Part shown: in pieces, positions 45,501 through 55,129 of the stretch
Position numbering within the stretch: position 1 is the stretch's first letter
How the letters are laid out: each line of letters begins with the position of its first letter
Origin: Amaricoccus sp003258405
GTDB lineage: Bacteria; Pseudomonadota; Alphaproteobacteria; Rhodobacterales; Rhodobacteraceae
Reading direction: 5' to 3'
Length of the DNA stretch: 64,000 nucleotides
Assembly (NCBI RefSeq): GCF_043226085.1
Contig: NZ_CP171225.1
Coordinates: 2,232,001-2,296,000 of the forward strand
Translations under genes and position numbers: made by a program
Notes under the pieces: model-generated
The model's database searches: none
What the model was told of the DNA's origin: nothing
Seen by the model: the letters and a program-made list of their open reading frames with translations, nothing else

Positions 45501-46496
45501 ATGACACTCTCTCTCGAAAACGACTGGATCTGGGACAGCTGGTATGCCCATGACGGCGAACGCTGGCACGGCTACTTCCTGAAGGCGCCCAAATCGCTTG
45601 GCAATCCCGATCTGAGGCACTGGAACGTCAGCCAGGGACATGCGGTCTCGGACGATCTCGTGACCTGGGAGCATCTCGGCACCTGTCTCGCGCCCGCCAC
45701 GGGGCCGGCCTGGGACGACTACACGACCTGGACGGGATCGGTCGTACAGGGTGACGATGGGCTCTGGCACCTGTTCTACACCGGCACGGCGCGCTCCGAG
45801 AACGGCCTCTACCAGCGCATCGGCCACGCGACGTCGCGTGACATGCACAACTGGGAGCGCGTGGGCAGCGGGCTCTGTCTCGATCTCGAGGGCGGGAACG
45901 CCGGCGGCTACCAGACGGACTACGAGGCGGACGTCTGGCACGATCGGGCGATGCGCGATCCCTGGGTCATGCGCGATCCCGAGGGCGACGGGTGGATCAT
46001 GTATTTCACCGCGCGCATCCCCGCCACCGGCGAAGCGAATGCCGGTGGCGCGATCGGCTTCGCCACCTCGCCGGACCTCTACAGCTGGACGCTGCAGCCG
46101 CCGGTCTTTGCGGGCGGCTATGGCCAGCTGGAGGTGCCGCAGGTCTTCGCCCGGAACGGGCGCTGGTACTGCCTGTTCTGCACCTCGGCCGAGCATTTCT
46201 CGAACGCACAGGCCGCCGCCACCCCCGGCGGACCGGTTTCGGGCAACCACTACCTCGTCGCGGCGGGGCCCCGCGGCCCCTGGTCGATCGCGCCCGGCCC
46301 GTTCCTCGACGGCGCGGTGCCCTGCCGGCGCTATGCGGCGCGCATTCTGCAGGTGGGCGAGAAGATGGTCATCATGGGCTTCATGGATCAGGACCCCGAC
46401 GGGCAATTCGGCGGCTACGTCATGGAGCCGGAGCCGATCGTGGTGAACGAGGACGGGCTGCTCGCGATCGCGCACCCCCGGAAGGCGGCGGAGTAA
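45501..46496 (+). CDS. GH32/GH68-type five-bladed propeller glycoside hydrolase
   Basis: A 331-residue cytoplasmic glycosidase with no signal peptide. It shows the three acidic positions of the GH32/68/43 propeller: Asp12 in W-I-W-D-S-W-Y (nucleophile), R-D-P at residues 152-154 (transition-state Asp153), and Glu211 in Q-L-E-V-P-Q-V-F (acid/base). These point to hydrolysis of beta-fructofuranosyl or similar linkages after import by the linked ABC system. The exact family and substrate are not certain, since sequence around the nucleophile (W-D-S-W-Y) is not the classic W-M-N-D-P. It lies between permease and ATPase genes of one operon. Confidence 0.8.
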   Translation: MTLSLENDWIWDSWYAHDGERWHGYFLKAPKSLGNPDLRHWNVSQGHAVSDDLVTWEHLGTCLAPATGPAWDDYTTWTGSVVQGDDGLWHLFYTGTARSENGLYQRIGHATSRDMHNWERVGSGLCLDLEGGNAGGYQTDYEADVWHDRAMRDPWVMRDPEGDGWIMYFTARIPATGEANAGGAIGFATSPDLYSWTLQPPVFAGGYGQLEVPQVFARNGRWYCLFCTSAEHFSNAQAAATPGGPVSGNHYLVAAGPRGPWSIAPGPFLDGAVPCRRYAARILQVGEKMVIMGFMDQDPDGQFGGYVMEPEPIVVNEDGLLAIAHPRKAAE

Positions 46497-46501
46497 GGGC
46501 A

Positions 46502-47569
<1,068 letters not shown>

Positions 47570-47783
47570 GGCCGCAGGGCGCAGACCTTCTCGACGAAAA
47601 GCAACAGCGCCTTCGGGACATTCAGGTCCGAGCAAACCTGAACGGGATCCTGCAGCAAGACCTGACGGCAACGGGCGTGCGGATCTCCGGGCGCCCGTTC
47701 CGCTGTTGCGGGCGTCGCACCGCCTTGCTCTCGGCCGCAGCCTGCGTCACAACGAGGCCCGGAATGCGCGGAGGAGCAGGACC

Positions 47784-48398
47784 ATGGCCGAGGGACCGGA
47801 CCGGAGCGGGATTTTCGCAGGCGATGATCCGTTCGCCATTGCACGCGCCTGGCTTGCCGAGGCCGAGCAGACGGAACTCAACGATCCCAATGCGATCGCT
47901 CTGGCGACCGCGGGTGCCGACGGGATGCCCAACGTGCGGATGGTGCTTCTCAAGGAAATCGAGACGGCCGCCTTTGTCTTCTACACCAATTACGGCAGCC
48001 GGAAGGCCGAGGAACTCGCGGAGAACGCCCAGGCGGCCTTCGTGATGCACTGGAAGAGTCTCCGGCGGCAGATCCGAGTGCGGGGGCGTGTCGAGAAGGA
48101 AGACGGGCCGAAGGCGGACGAGTATTACCACTCCCGCGGCCTCAAGAGCCGGCTCGGAGCCTGGGCTTCGCACCAGTCGCAGCCGCTCGCCTCGCGCGGG
48201 ACGCTGATGGCGGAGGTGGCGAAGATCACCGCGACCAAGGGGCTCAATCCACCGCGGCCGCCTTTCTGGGGCGGCTACCGCATCACGCCGGTGGAGATCG
48301 AGTTCTGGGCCGATGGCGCGCACCGGCTCCACGACCGCTTCCGCTGGACCCGTGGAGCACCGGGCGACACCTGGCAGATCCAGCGCCTCAATCCCTGA
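47784..48398 (+). CDS. pdxH: Pyridoxamine 5'-phosphate oxidase
   Basis: A 204-residue FMN enzyme that makes pyridoxal 5'-phosphate from pyridoxamine or pyridoxine phosphate. Seen are PNVRMVLLKEI and FVFYTNYGSRKAEEL (FMN and substrate contacts), the FVMHWKSLRRQIRVRG strand, and the C-terminal PVEIEFWADGAHRLHDRFRW signature followed by Q-R-L-N-P. ATG 47784 follows GGAGGAGCAGG; length is typical. The 214 bases between it and the ABC ATPase hold its own promoter region. Confidence 0.96.
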   Translation: MAEGPDRSGIFAGDDPFAIARAWLAEAEQTELNDPNAIALATAGADGMPNVRMVLLKEIETAAFVFYTNYGSRKAEELAENAQAAFVMHWKSLRRQIRVRGRVEKEDGPKADEYYHSRGLKSRLGAWASHQSQPLASRGTLMAEVAKITATKGLNPPRPPFWGGYRITPVEIEFWADGAHRLHDRFRWTRGAPGDTWQIQRLNP

Positions 48399-48542
48399 CG
48401 CCGCTGACCGGCCGCGGGAAGCCTGCGCGGCGCAGGCGCCATCTCGCCGACAGAACGAAAACGTGATACGCGGCGCCTTGGCGGAGGCCATGTTGCACCG
48501 CATTCTCCACGCCGTGATCATGTGTTTAAGAGGTTCCTCGGA

Positions 48543-49565
48543 GTGCGTCGGGTTTTCGGCTATTCCTACTTTTCGCGGCAGGTGCTGAGCAGTCTGCTGA
48601 CGATCGCGGCGCTCGACGGTCTCGCGGTCGCCATTCTCTGTCTGCTGTTCGACATTCGTGCCTTTGGCGTCTTCTACAGCCTCGTGGTCTATATCACGCT
48701 GCTATGTGCGACGGGCGCGCTTGTTGCCATCGGGATGTGGCGGCGGAATGCCGTGGCTTGGGTCGTTCTGGCAGGGCTCCTTGCCACGACAGGGGCCAGT
48801 TTGCTCATTCCGTCACACTATGCCCCGGAAATCACGGCCGAGATGCGGGACGAACCTCGCCTGCTGCGGGTGCTGTCGTTCAATGTGCTGGCTCAGAACC
48901 GCAAGAGCGGTCCGGCGATTGCCGACGCGGTCCTGGAGCTCGATCCGGATGTCGCGATCTTCCTGGAAGCGCGGCCGCTCGATACCGAGCTCGACCGGCT
49001 CCGGAAGGTCTATCCGTATCAGATCGACTGCGCCGGCGAGCCGCGCTCCTGGCGCTGTGATTCGATCATGCTCTCGAAATATCCGCTCGAGAACGCCTTC
49101 CGCAGCAATCTCAGCATGCGGGCCATCGGCCGCATGGTCTCGGCGGTGATTACCGTCGACGGGCAGCGGCTCCGGGTGATGAGCGCGCATTTCTCCAAGC
49201 CCTACCATCCGACGGTGCAGCACCAGGAGGTCCGCCGCGTGCTCGACAAGCTCGATGGCGAGCATCTGCCGCTGGTGCTGACCGGGGATTTCAACGCCTC
49301 GATCTTCCAGCCCTCGACGCGGCTGCTGCTGCGGGAGACCGGTTTGCGGCCGGGGCCGAAGGAGCCCGCCACCTGGCCGATCAGGGCCGGGCGCTGGGGG
49401 GTGCCGATCGACCACATCTTCGCGAGCCCGCCACTCGTGATCCGCGAGACGCACCGCATCGAGAACAACTACGGCTCGAACCACTTCGGCATCTATTCCG
49501 ATATCGTGCTGGCTCCCGATGCGCGCTCCGCGCCCAATAATGATGTCGTTGCGGCCACGCCCTGA
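48543..49565 (+). CDS. Membrane-anchored endonuclease/exonuclease/phosphatase (EEP) family protein
   Basis: A 340-residue protein. Three hydrophobic helices lie in the first 90 residues, then an EEP domain faces the periplasm: LRVLSFNVLAQN near residue 105, the D-V-A-I-F-L-E-A-R strand with metal-binding Glu, SAHFSKPYHP, LTGDFNASIFQPSTR and WGVPIDHIF, ending N-Y-G-S-N-H-F-G with the catalytic His. Such proteins are poorly studied; phosphodiesterase or phosphatase activity on lipid or nucleic acid is likely. GTG 48543 is preferred for AAGAGG 9 bases upstream; GTG 48522 in the same frame is an alternative. Confidence 0.83.
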   Translation: MRRVFGYSYFSRQVLSSLLTIAALDGLAVAILCLLFDIRAFGVFYSLVVYITLLCATGALVAIGMWRRNAVAWVVLAGLLATTGASLLIPSHYAPEITAEMRDEPRLLRVLSFNVLAQNRKSGPAIADAVLELDPDVAIFLEARPLDTELDRLRKVYPYQIDCAGEPRSWRCDSIMLSKYPLENAFRSNLSMRAIGRMVSAVITVDGQRLRVMSAHFSKPYHPTVQHQEVRRVLDKLDGEHLPLVLTGDFNASIFQPSTRLLLRETGLRPGPKEPATWPIRAGRWGVPIDHIFASPPLVIRETHRIENNYGSNHFGIYSDIVLAPDARSAPNNDVVAATP

Positions 49566-49650
49566 GGCGAACGGCGGGAGCATTCTTGCATGGGTGTTCC
49601 CCTTGGCGTAAATCCCAGAGCCTGACCGGGCAGAAGCGGGGACAAGAGGC

Positions 49651-50475
49651 ATGGCTGAACTGATGGCAGGCAAGCGCGGCCTGATCATGGGCGTTGCGAA
49701 CGACAAGTCGATCGCCTGGGGCATTGCGAAAGCCTGCCACGCGCATGGGGCGGAACTTGCCTTCACCTATCAGGGCGATGCGCTCGGCAAGCGTGTGGCG
49801 CCGCTGGCGGAAACGCTCGGCTCCGAAATCGTGCTGCCCTGCGACGTGACCGACGACGCCTCGCTCGACGCGGTCTTCGCAACGCTCGGCGAGAAATGGG
49901 GCAAGCTCGACTTCATCGTCCATGCCATCGGCTTCTCCGACAAGTCCGAGCTGCGCGGCTCCTATGTCGAGAACACCACGGCGGCGAATTTCAACCGCAC
50001 GATGCATATCTCGGTCTTCTCCTTCACCGCCGCCGTGCAGAAGGCGCTGCCGCTGATGAGCGAGGGCGGTTCCTGCCTCACGCTCACCTATTACGGCGCC
50101 GAGAAGGTGATGCCGCATTACAACGTCATGGGGGTCGCCAAGGCCGCGCTCGAGGTCTCGGTGAAATACATGGCGATGGATCTCGGGCCGCGGAACATCC
50201 GGGTGAACGCGCTTTCCGCCGGTCCGATCAAGACGCTCGCGGCCTCTGGCATCGGCGATTTCCGCTACATCATGAAGTGGAACGAGCTGAATGCGCCGCT
50301 CCGGCGCAACGTGACGCAGGAAGACGTGGGCAAGTCGGCGCTTTACCTCCTCTCCGATCTCTCCTCGGGCGTGACCGGCGAGACGCATCACGTCGATGCG
50401 GGCTATCACGTCGTGGGCATGAAGGCCGAGGACGCGCCGGATATCGACGTTGCTTCGGGCCGCAAGGGATCCTGA
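49651..50475 (+). CDS. fabI: Enoyl-[acyl-carrier-protein] reductase (NADH)
   Basis: A 274-residue FabI of the SDR superfamily: GVANDKSIAWGIA at about residues 14-26 (NADH loop), catalytic Tyr157 and Lys164 in Y-N-V-M-G-V-A-K, and the VNALSAGPIKTLAASGI lid segment. It catalyses the last reduction in each round of fatty acid elongation. The C-terminus is extended by about ten residues (EDAPDIDVASGRKGS) compared with E. coli, as in other Rhodobacterales. gpt follows 5 bases later. This class is the target of triclosan-like inhibitors. Confidence 0.96.
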   Translation: MAELMAGKRGLIMGVANDKSIAWGIAKACHAHGAELAFTYQGDALGKRVAPLAETLGSEIVLPCDVTDDASLDAVFATLGEKWGKLDFIVHAIGFSDKSELRGSYVENTTAANFNRTMHISVFSFTAAVQKALPLMSEGGSCLTLTYYGAEKVMPHYNVMGVAKAALEVSVKYMAMDLGPRNIRVNALSAGPIKTLAASGIGDFRYIMKWNELNAPLRRNVTQEDVGKSALYLLSDLSSGVTGETHHVDAGYHVVGMKAEDAPDIDVASGRKGS

Positions 50476-50480
50476 CGCCG

Positions 50481-50990
50481 ATGTCCGACGATCGCCTGCC
50501 GCATGAGAAGGGCTTTCACGTCTCCTGGGATCAGATCCACCGGGACGCCCGCGCGCTCGCCTGGCGGCTCGACAAGCATGGGCCCGGCCCGGAAGGCGCC
50601 TGGCGGGGGATCATCGCGATCACCCGCGGCGGCATGGCTCCGGCGATGATCATTGCCCGCGAGCTCGACATCCGGGAGATCGACACGATTTCGGTCAAGT
50701 CCTACGACTGGCAGCAGCAGGCCGATGCGGTGGTGCTGAAGGCGCCGAATGCCGAGTTCATGGGGCCCGAGGGCGAGGGCATCCTGGTGATCGACGACCT
50801 CGTCGATACCGGCAAGACGCTCGAACTGGTGCGTAAACTCTACCCCAAAGCGCATTTCGCCACCGTCTATGCCAAGCCCAAGGGCCGGGAGATGGTGGAC
50901 ACCTACGTCACGGAAGTGAGCCAGGACACCTGGATCTTCTTCCCCTGGGACATGGCGCTGCAATACGTCCGGCCCTATCGCGGCGACTGA
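50481..50990 (+). CDS. gpt: Xanthine-guanine phosphoribosyltransferase
   Basis: A 169-residue type I phosphoribosyltransferase that salvages xanthine and guanine with PRPP. The PRPP loop ILVIDDLVDTGKTLE is at about residues 96-110, an I-T-R-G-G-M-A-P-A segment forms the PPi loop, and the C-terminal WIFFPWDM strand stacks on the purine. Length matches Gpt. ATG 50481 lies 5 bases after the fabI stop, so the two are cotranscribed, a linkage without an obvious metabolic reason. Confidence 0.95.
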   Translation: MSDDRLPHEKGFHVSWDQIHRDARALAWRLDKHGPGPEGAWRGIIAITRGGMAPAMIIARELDIREIDTISVKSYDWQQQADAVVLKAPNAEFMGPEGEGILVIDDLVDTGKTLELVRKLYPKAHFATVYAKPKGREMVDTYVTEVSQDTWIFFPWDMALQYVRPYRGD

Positions 50991-51075
50991 GGCCGGCGGT
51001 TTCTCCGCCTGGGCGGTGAACAGCGCTTCGCGCAACGGTTGATCGGGAGTATCCTCCAGGCAGGAGGACCCGCCC

Positions 51076-52701
51076 ATGCCGCCGCCGCTTTCTCCGCGTT
51101 CCGATCTCGAAACCCACAGCGTCGAAAACCAGCCGCCCGAACGGGGGGATCTCGACCTCTGGGAGGGCGATCCCCTGCTCCGGCGCTTCACCGCGGCGGC
51201 GGGCGGCGGGCCGCATGAGGCGCGGCTCGCGGCATTTGCCGCGTGGCTCGGCCGGGCGGACACGCGCGCCGCGGCGCGGGCGGCCGAACGGCATCCGCCG
51301 GAGCTGCGCGCCTTCGACCGCGCCGGGCGGCGGCTCGACGAGGTGGCGTTTCATCCCGCCTATCACGAGTTGCTCGGCGCCGGGATCGCGGCCGGCTATC
51401 CCTCGATCGCCTGGGAGGGCGGGCCGGGAGGCCATGCCGCCCATGCCGCGATGGTCTATCTCCAGAGCCAGGTGGAGCCGGGCGTCTGCTGCCCGATGAC
51501 GATGACCCATGCCGCGGTGCCGCTGCTGCGCGCGGGCGGGCTGCCGGGGCACTGGCTGCGCGGGGCGCTCTCGGCGCGGTATGATCCGGGCTCGAGACCG
51601 GCCCGGGAGAAGGCCGGGCTTACCTTCGGCATGGCCATGACCGAGAAGCAGGGCGGATCGGATGTGCGGGCCAACACCACCACGGCCGTCCGCGACGGCG
51701 CGGGCTGGCGCCTTACCGGGCACAAGTGGTTCTGTTCGGCGCCGATGTCGGATGCCTTCCTTACCCTCGCGCAGGCCCCCGGCGGGCTTTCCTGCTTTCT
51801 CGTGCCGCGCTGGACACCGGACGGGGCGCGCAACGCGATCGAGATCCAGCGGCTCAAGGACAAGCTCGGCAACCGGGCGAATGCCTCGGCGGAAATCGAG
51901 TATCGCGGCGCCGTCGCCGATCTCGTCGGCGCGGAGGGTGACGGGGTGGCGCGGATCCTCGAGATGGTGCACCAGACGCGGCTCGACACGGCGATGGCGC
52001 CGGCGGGCCTGATGCGGGCGGCGCTGTCCGAGGCGCTCTGGTGGTGCGATGCGCGGCGAGTGTTCCAGAAACGGCTCGCGGACCAGCCGCTGATGGCGGC
52101 GGTTCTCGCCGATCTCGCCCTCGAGACGGCGGCGGCGACAGCCCTCGGGCTGCGGGTCGCGCAGGCCTTCGATACCGGCGACGGGCCGTTCGCGCGGGTG
52201 GCGGTGGCGCTCGCGAAGTTCCTCTCCAACAAGCGCTGCATCGCCGTGACCTACGAGGCGATGGAATGCCTCGGGGGGGCGGGCTATGTCGAGGAAGGGC
52301 CGATGCCGATGCTCTATCGCGAGGCGCCGCTCAATTCGATCTGGGAGGGTTCGGGGAACGTGATCTGTCTCGACATTCTGCGCAGCCTCGGTCGGGACCC
52401 GGCCTGCGCCGCCCGGCTCGCGGAGGAGCTCGATGCCGGGCGCGGCCGGCACCCGGCCTATGACGCGGCCCTTGCCGAGACCTTCGCCCGCTGGCCGGAC
52501 CTGCCGGAGGAGACGGAGGCGCGCTGGTTTGCCGAGCGCGTGGCCACCCTGCTCGCGGCCAGCGTTCTGCTGCGCTGGCAGGGCGGGGCGCTGGCCGAGG
52601 CCTATGCCGCGACCCGGCTCGGCGGCGAGGCCGGGCGGATCATAGGGGCGCTCTCGGCGCGGATCGATACACGGCTGGTGCTGGCGGAGGCCGGGGCATG
52701 A
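51076..52701 (+). CDS. aidB: AidB-like acyl-CoA dehydrogenase
   Basis: A 541-residue FAD flavoprotein of the acyl-CoA dehydrogenase superfamily. The AidB-type N-terminal extension (about 1-170) is followed by the typical M-T-E-K-Q-G-G-S-D-V-R and HKWFCSAPMSDAF flavin segments, and the C-terminal ECLGGAGYVEEGPMP and NSIWEGSGNV motif. AidB is part of the adaptive response to alkylating agents and binds DNA; with this gene alone a metabolic isovaleryl-CoA-like role cannot be ruled out. Its stop overlaps the next gene (ATGA). Confidence 0.9.
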   Translation: MPPPLSPRSDLETHSVENQPPERGDLDLWEGDPLLRRFTAAAGGGPHEARLAAFAAWLGRADTRAAARAAERHPPELRAFDRAGRRLDEVAFHPAYHELLGAGIAAGYPSIAWEGGPGGHAAHAAMVYLQSQVEPGVCCPMTMTHAAVPLLRAGGLPGHWLRGALSARYDPGSRPAREKAGLTFGMAMTEKQGGSDVRANTTTAVRDGAGWRLTGHKWFCSAPMSDAFLTLAQAPGGLSCFLVPRWTPDGARNAIEIQRLKDKLGNRANASAEIEYRGAVADLVGAEGDGVARILEMVHQTRLDTAMAPAGLMRAALSEALWWCDARRVFQKRLADQPLMAAVLADLALETAAATALGLRVAQAFDTGDGPFARVAVALAKFLSNKRCIAVTYEAMECLGGAGYVEEGPMPMLYREAPLNSIWEGSGNVICLDILRSLGRDPACAARLAEELDAGRGRHPAYDAALAETFARWPDLPEETEARWFAERVATLLAASVLLRWQGGALAEAYAATRLGGEAGRIIGALSARIDTRLVLAEAGA

Positions 52702-53114
52702 GGGCTGGACGGCTTGCCGCCCTCGCGCTGGCCTGCCTCGCCGCTGCGGGCGCCTGCAGCCGGGTTCCGGTGCCGCGGGTGAACCTGCCCGGCGCGGGAG
52801 CGGCGAACGAGGGCACGGCACGGCTCATCGAAAATCGCGTCTGGGTAGAAGACGCTCAGGTTCCGGGCTATCTCGCCTTCCTGTCGGACGGCACGCTCGT
52901 CCACGGCTTTTGCGGCGGGCCGATGCGGCTCTCGGCCTGGCGCTGGATCGACGATGCACGTCTCGGCTGGGAGAGCCAGGGCGAGGTGGTGCGCGCCGAG
53001 ATCGCCGAGGCGGGGCCAGGGGCGCTGGTTCTCCTGCCCGAATCGCCCGAAGGCGGTGCAGCGCGGCATTTCCATGCGGCGCGGCCGCCGGAAGCCTGTG
53101 GCGCGGGAGGCTAG
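52698..53114 (+). CDS. Small predicted lipoprotein
   Basis: A 138-residue exported protein. The N-terminus is a signal peptide (RLAALALACLAAAGACS) that ends in Cys20 with AGA before it, a weak lipobox. The mature part has about 100 residues with Trp-rich beta strands (RVWVEDAQVPGYLAFLSDG, SAWRWIDDARLGWES) and no recognised family. Translation is coupled to aidB by ATGA overlap. Function unknown. Confidence 0.7.
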   Translation: MRAGRLAALALACLAAAGACSRVPVPRVNLPGAGAANEGTARLIENRVWVEDAQVPGYLAFLSDGTLVHGFCGGPMRLSAWRWIDDARLGWESQGEVVRAEIAEAGPGALVLLPESPEGGAARHFHAARPPEACGAGG

Positions 53115-53233
53115 GCGCCGTTAGGCTCGTGCCTGACCGCGCGGATCGGTCGCACCGTCGGCGAGGAGGCGATTTCCGCATTGCACCATAAGGTGCTTTC
53201 GAAACCGGCTTAATCAACGTATAAAACGGGTTC

Positions 53234-53806
53234 ATGAACAGGTGCCGCATACATTTGACAGGTGCGTCGGGGTCGGGGGTCACGACCCTCGGTCATGCGC
53301 TTGCCAGTGAATTCGCCATTCCGCATCACGATACCGATGACTATTACTGGCTGCCGACCGACCCGCCCTTCCGCCACAAGCGTGCGATTCCGGACCGCCT
53401 CCGGCTCATGCACGAGATGTTTCTCGACCGCCCGGCCTGGGTTCTGAGCGGGGCGCTGGAGAGCTGGGGCACGGCGATCGCCGACCGTTTCGATCTGGTG
53501 ATCCTCGTGCAGACCTCGACCAGCACCCGCATCGAACGGCTCCGCCGCCGCGAAGCGATGCGGCATGGTTTCAGCGAGATCCGCGGGGCGTGGCCCGTGC
53601 TGCCCGAGACCGAGGCCTTTCTCCGCTGGGCGGCGGAATACGACAGTGGCGGCCTTTCGGAGCGCAGCCTGCTGCGCCATCGGGTCTGGCTCGAATCGCT
53701 CACCTGCCAGGTCCTGACGGTCGATGGCGGGCGCCCGACCGCGGAGCTGGTCGAGATGGTGAAGACCTTCCGCGAGCGCGCCTGCCGGACGCAGCTCGCG
53801 CAGTAG
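53234..53806 (+). CDS. P-loop small-molecule kinase-like ATPase
   Basis: A 190-residue protein with a Walker A G-A-S-G-S-G-V-T-T at residues 10-18 near the N-terminus and HHDTDDYYWLPTDPPF following, as in adenylate-kinase-like and gluconate/shikimate-kinase-like proteins that bind a substrate after the P-loop. A second acidic strand FDLVILVQT follows, then an Arg-rich helix R-I-E-R-L-R-R-R-E-A-M-R that could be the lid. The substrate is not known. It precedes the injection-system regulator, but a 169-base gap and lack of family link make a joint role uncertain. Confidence 0.7.
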   Translation: MNRCRIHLTGASGSGVTTLGHALASEFAIPHHDTDDYYWLPTDPPFRHKRAIPDRLRLMHEMFLDRPAWVLSGALESWGTAIADRFDLVILVQTSTSTRIERLRRREAMRHGFSEIRGAWPVLPETEAFLRWAAEYDSGGLSERSLLRHRVWLESLTCQVLTVDGGRPTAELVEMVKTFRERACRTQLAQ

Positions 53807-53975
53807 CCCCCCCTCGGATCCTGCCGCAATTCCGCAGCCGCCGGTTGACCCCGAGAGGCTCCGTTCCGGCGTTTTCCGAGCGCACACTTGCCGGGAATCG
53901 CTTGCGGGGCTAGGCTCTCGCATGTTCGAGCCGTGCCGATCTAAGACGACAAGAGCACCTGCGGGGAGGTGAGAC

Positions 53976-54854
53976 ATGGCAGAGCGGCGCATGACGCTGG
54001 CGCTTTTCGGCGCCTTCGATTTCCGTGTCGATGGAAGTCCGGTCAACCTGGGCCTCTCGGGACCGACGCGCTCGATGCTGCAATATCTCGTCTGCTGCAC
54101 CGGCCGCCTCACGCGCCGCGAACAACTCATGGAGATGTTCTGGAGCGGGACCAGCCCGGAGCGGCGGCGCTCCTCGCTCAACTCGGCCATCTGGCGGATC
54201 AAGAAGGCGCTGCGCACGGTCGATGCGCCGGCGGCCTTTGCGATCGACGCGACGGCGGAATGCGTGCGCATGGCCGGAACCCGGTCGCCGGAGGTCGATA
54301 TCGACGCCGTGTCGCTCGCGGATGCCTTTGCCGCGGCGAGCGCGCCGGGCGCGGGCGAGGCGGATGTCGAGCGGCTGCTCGCGACCCTCAACGGTTGTGA
54401 CGGCACCCCCCTCGACGGGCTCGACGATGACTGGGCCCAGGTCGAGCGCGAGCGCCTCGAGGCGTTCCGGCTGCGCGGTTTCAGCATTGCCATGCGGCTT
54501 CTCGCCCAGCGCCGACGCTATGACGAGGCGCTGGACTTCGGCCATCGCATCCTGCTCCACGATCCGTTTCACGAATGTGCGGTGCAGGAGGTGCTCTGCA
54601 TCCATGCGCTGAACGGCCAGCGTGTGCGGGCACTCAAGCTCTTCGACGCCTTTTCGGAATCGCTTGCGAGCGAACTCGGCATCAGCCCGATGCCCGAGAC
54701 CCGCGCGCTGCGCGACTTTCTGGCCGGGAATGGCACGCCGGCGCTTGCGGAGACACAGGGCGAGCCGGGTGGTCAGGTTCTGGTCCACCCCGGCGTCGAC
54801 GAGCTCCTGAGCTCCATCGCCCAGTCCCGCGGGGCCGTCCGGCTCCACTCCTGA
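53976..54854 (+). CDS. BTAD/SARP-type transcriptional regulator of the injection-system cluster
   Basis: A 292-residue regulator. Residues 6-95 form an OmpR-like winged helix (LALFGAFDFRVDG, then RSMLQYLVCCTGRLTRREQLMEMFW and S-S-L-N-S-A-I-W-R-I-K-K-A-L). Residues about 105-265 are a bacterial transcriptional activation domain with tetratricopeptide-like helices (RYDEALDFGHRILLHDPFHE, ALNGQRVRALKLFDAF, ELGISPMPETRAL). No receiver domain or ATPase is fused. Regulators of this class are often found beside eCIS operons in Rhodobacteraceae and Actinobacteria. GGGGAGG precedes the ATG, and the sheath gene follows 275 bases later on the same strand. Confidence 0.85.
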   Translation: MAERRMTLALFGAFDFRVDGSPVNLGLSGPTRSMLQYLVCCTGRLTRREQLMEMFWSGTSPERRRSSLNSAIWRIKKALRTVDAPAAFAIDATAECVRMAGTRSPEVDIDAVSLADAFAAASAPGAGEADVERLLATLNGCDGTPLDGLDDDWAQVERERLEAFRLRGFSIAMRLLAQRRRYDEALDFGHRILLHDPFHECAVQEVLCIHALNGQRVRALKLFDAFSESLASELGISPMPETRALRDFLAGNGTPALAETQGEPGGQVLVHPGVDELLSSIAQSRGAVRLHS

Positions 54855-55129
54855 CCCGCTCCCTTCCGTTCCGTCTCTGATTGCGCGCGCGCCGCGGCGC
54901 GGCGTCTGCGGCCGCGGGCGCTTGCCCGGCGCGTGATGGGGCGGTGACGCGCCGGTGACCGCCCGGCCGGGGCGGCGACCAGCGGCGGACGAGCGGGCGA
55001 TCACGCGGGGGTCAGCCAAGGGAGGAGGGCTGCGAGAGGGCCTGCGTGCAGGATCTTCCCAGGCATCGGCGAATCCGAGCCGTCGGGTGACAAACGCCGT
55101 CACCGGTCCACAGCGGAGGAGAAACCGGC
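54855..55129. other. GC-rich leader between the regulator and the sheath gene
   Basis: A 275-base gap. It contains overlapping alternative stems: GGCGCGT (54928-54934) with ACGCGCC (54947-54953), and GGCGGT (54940-54945) with ACCGCC (54958-54963). These are mutually exclusive and could end the regulator transcript or control entry to the sheath operon, whose promoter must lie here. No clear -35/-10 was found. Confidence 0.5.

Noticed and set aside
47570..47783. Small gene between the ABC ATPase and pdxH
   Set aside because: Frames here lack ribosome sites and family features; it is best read as promoter region.
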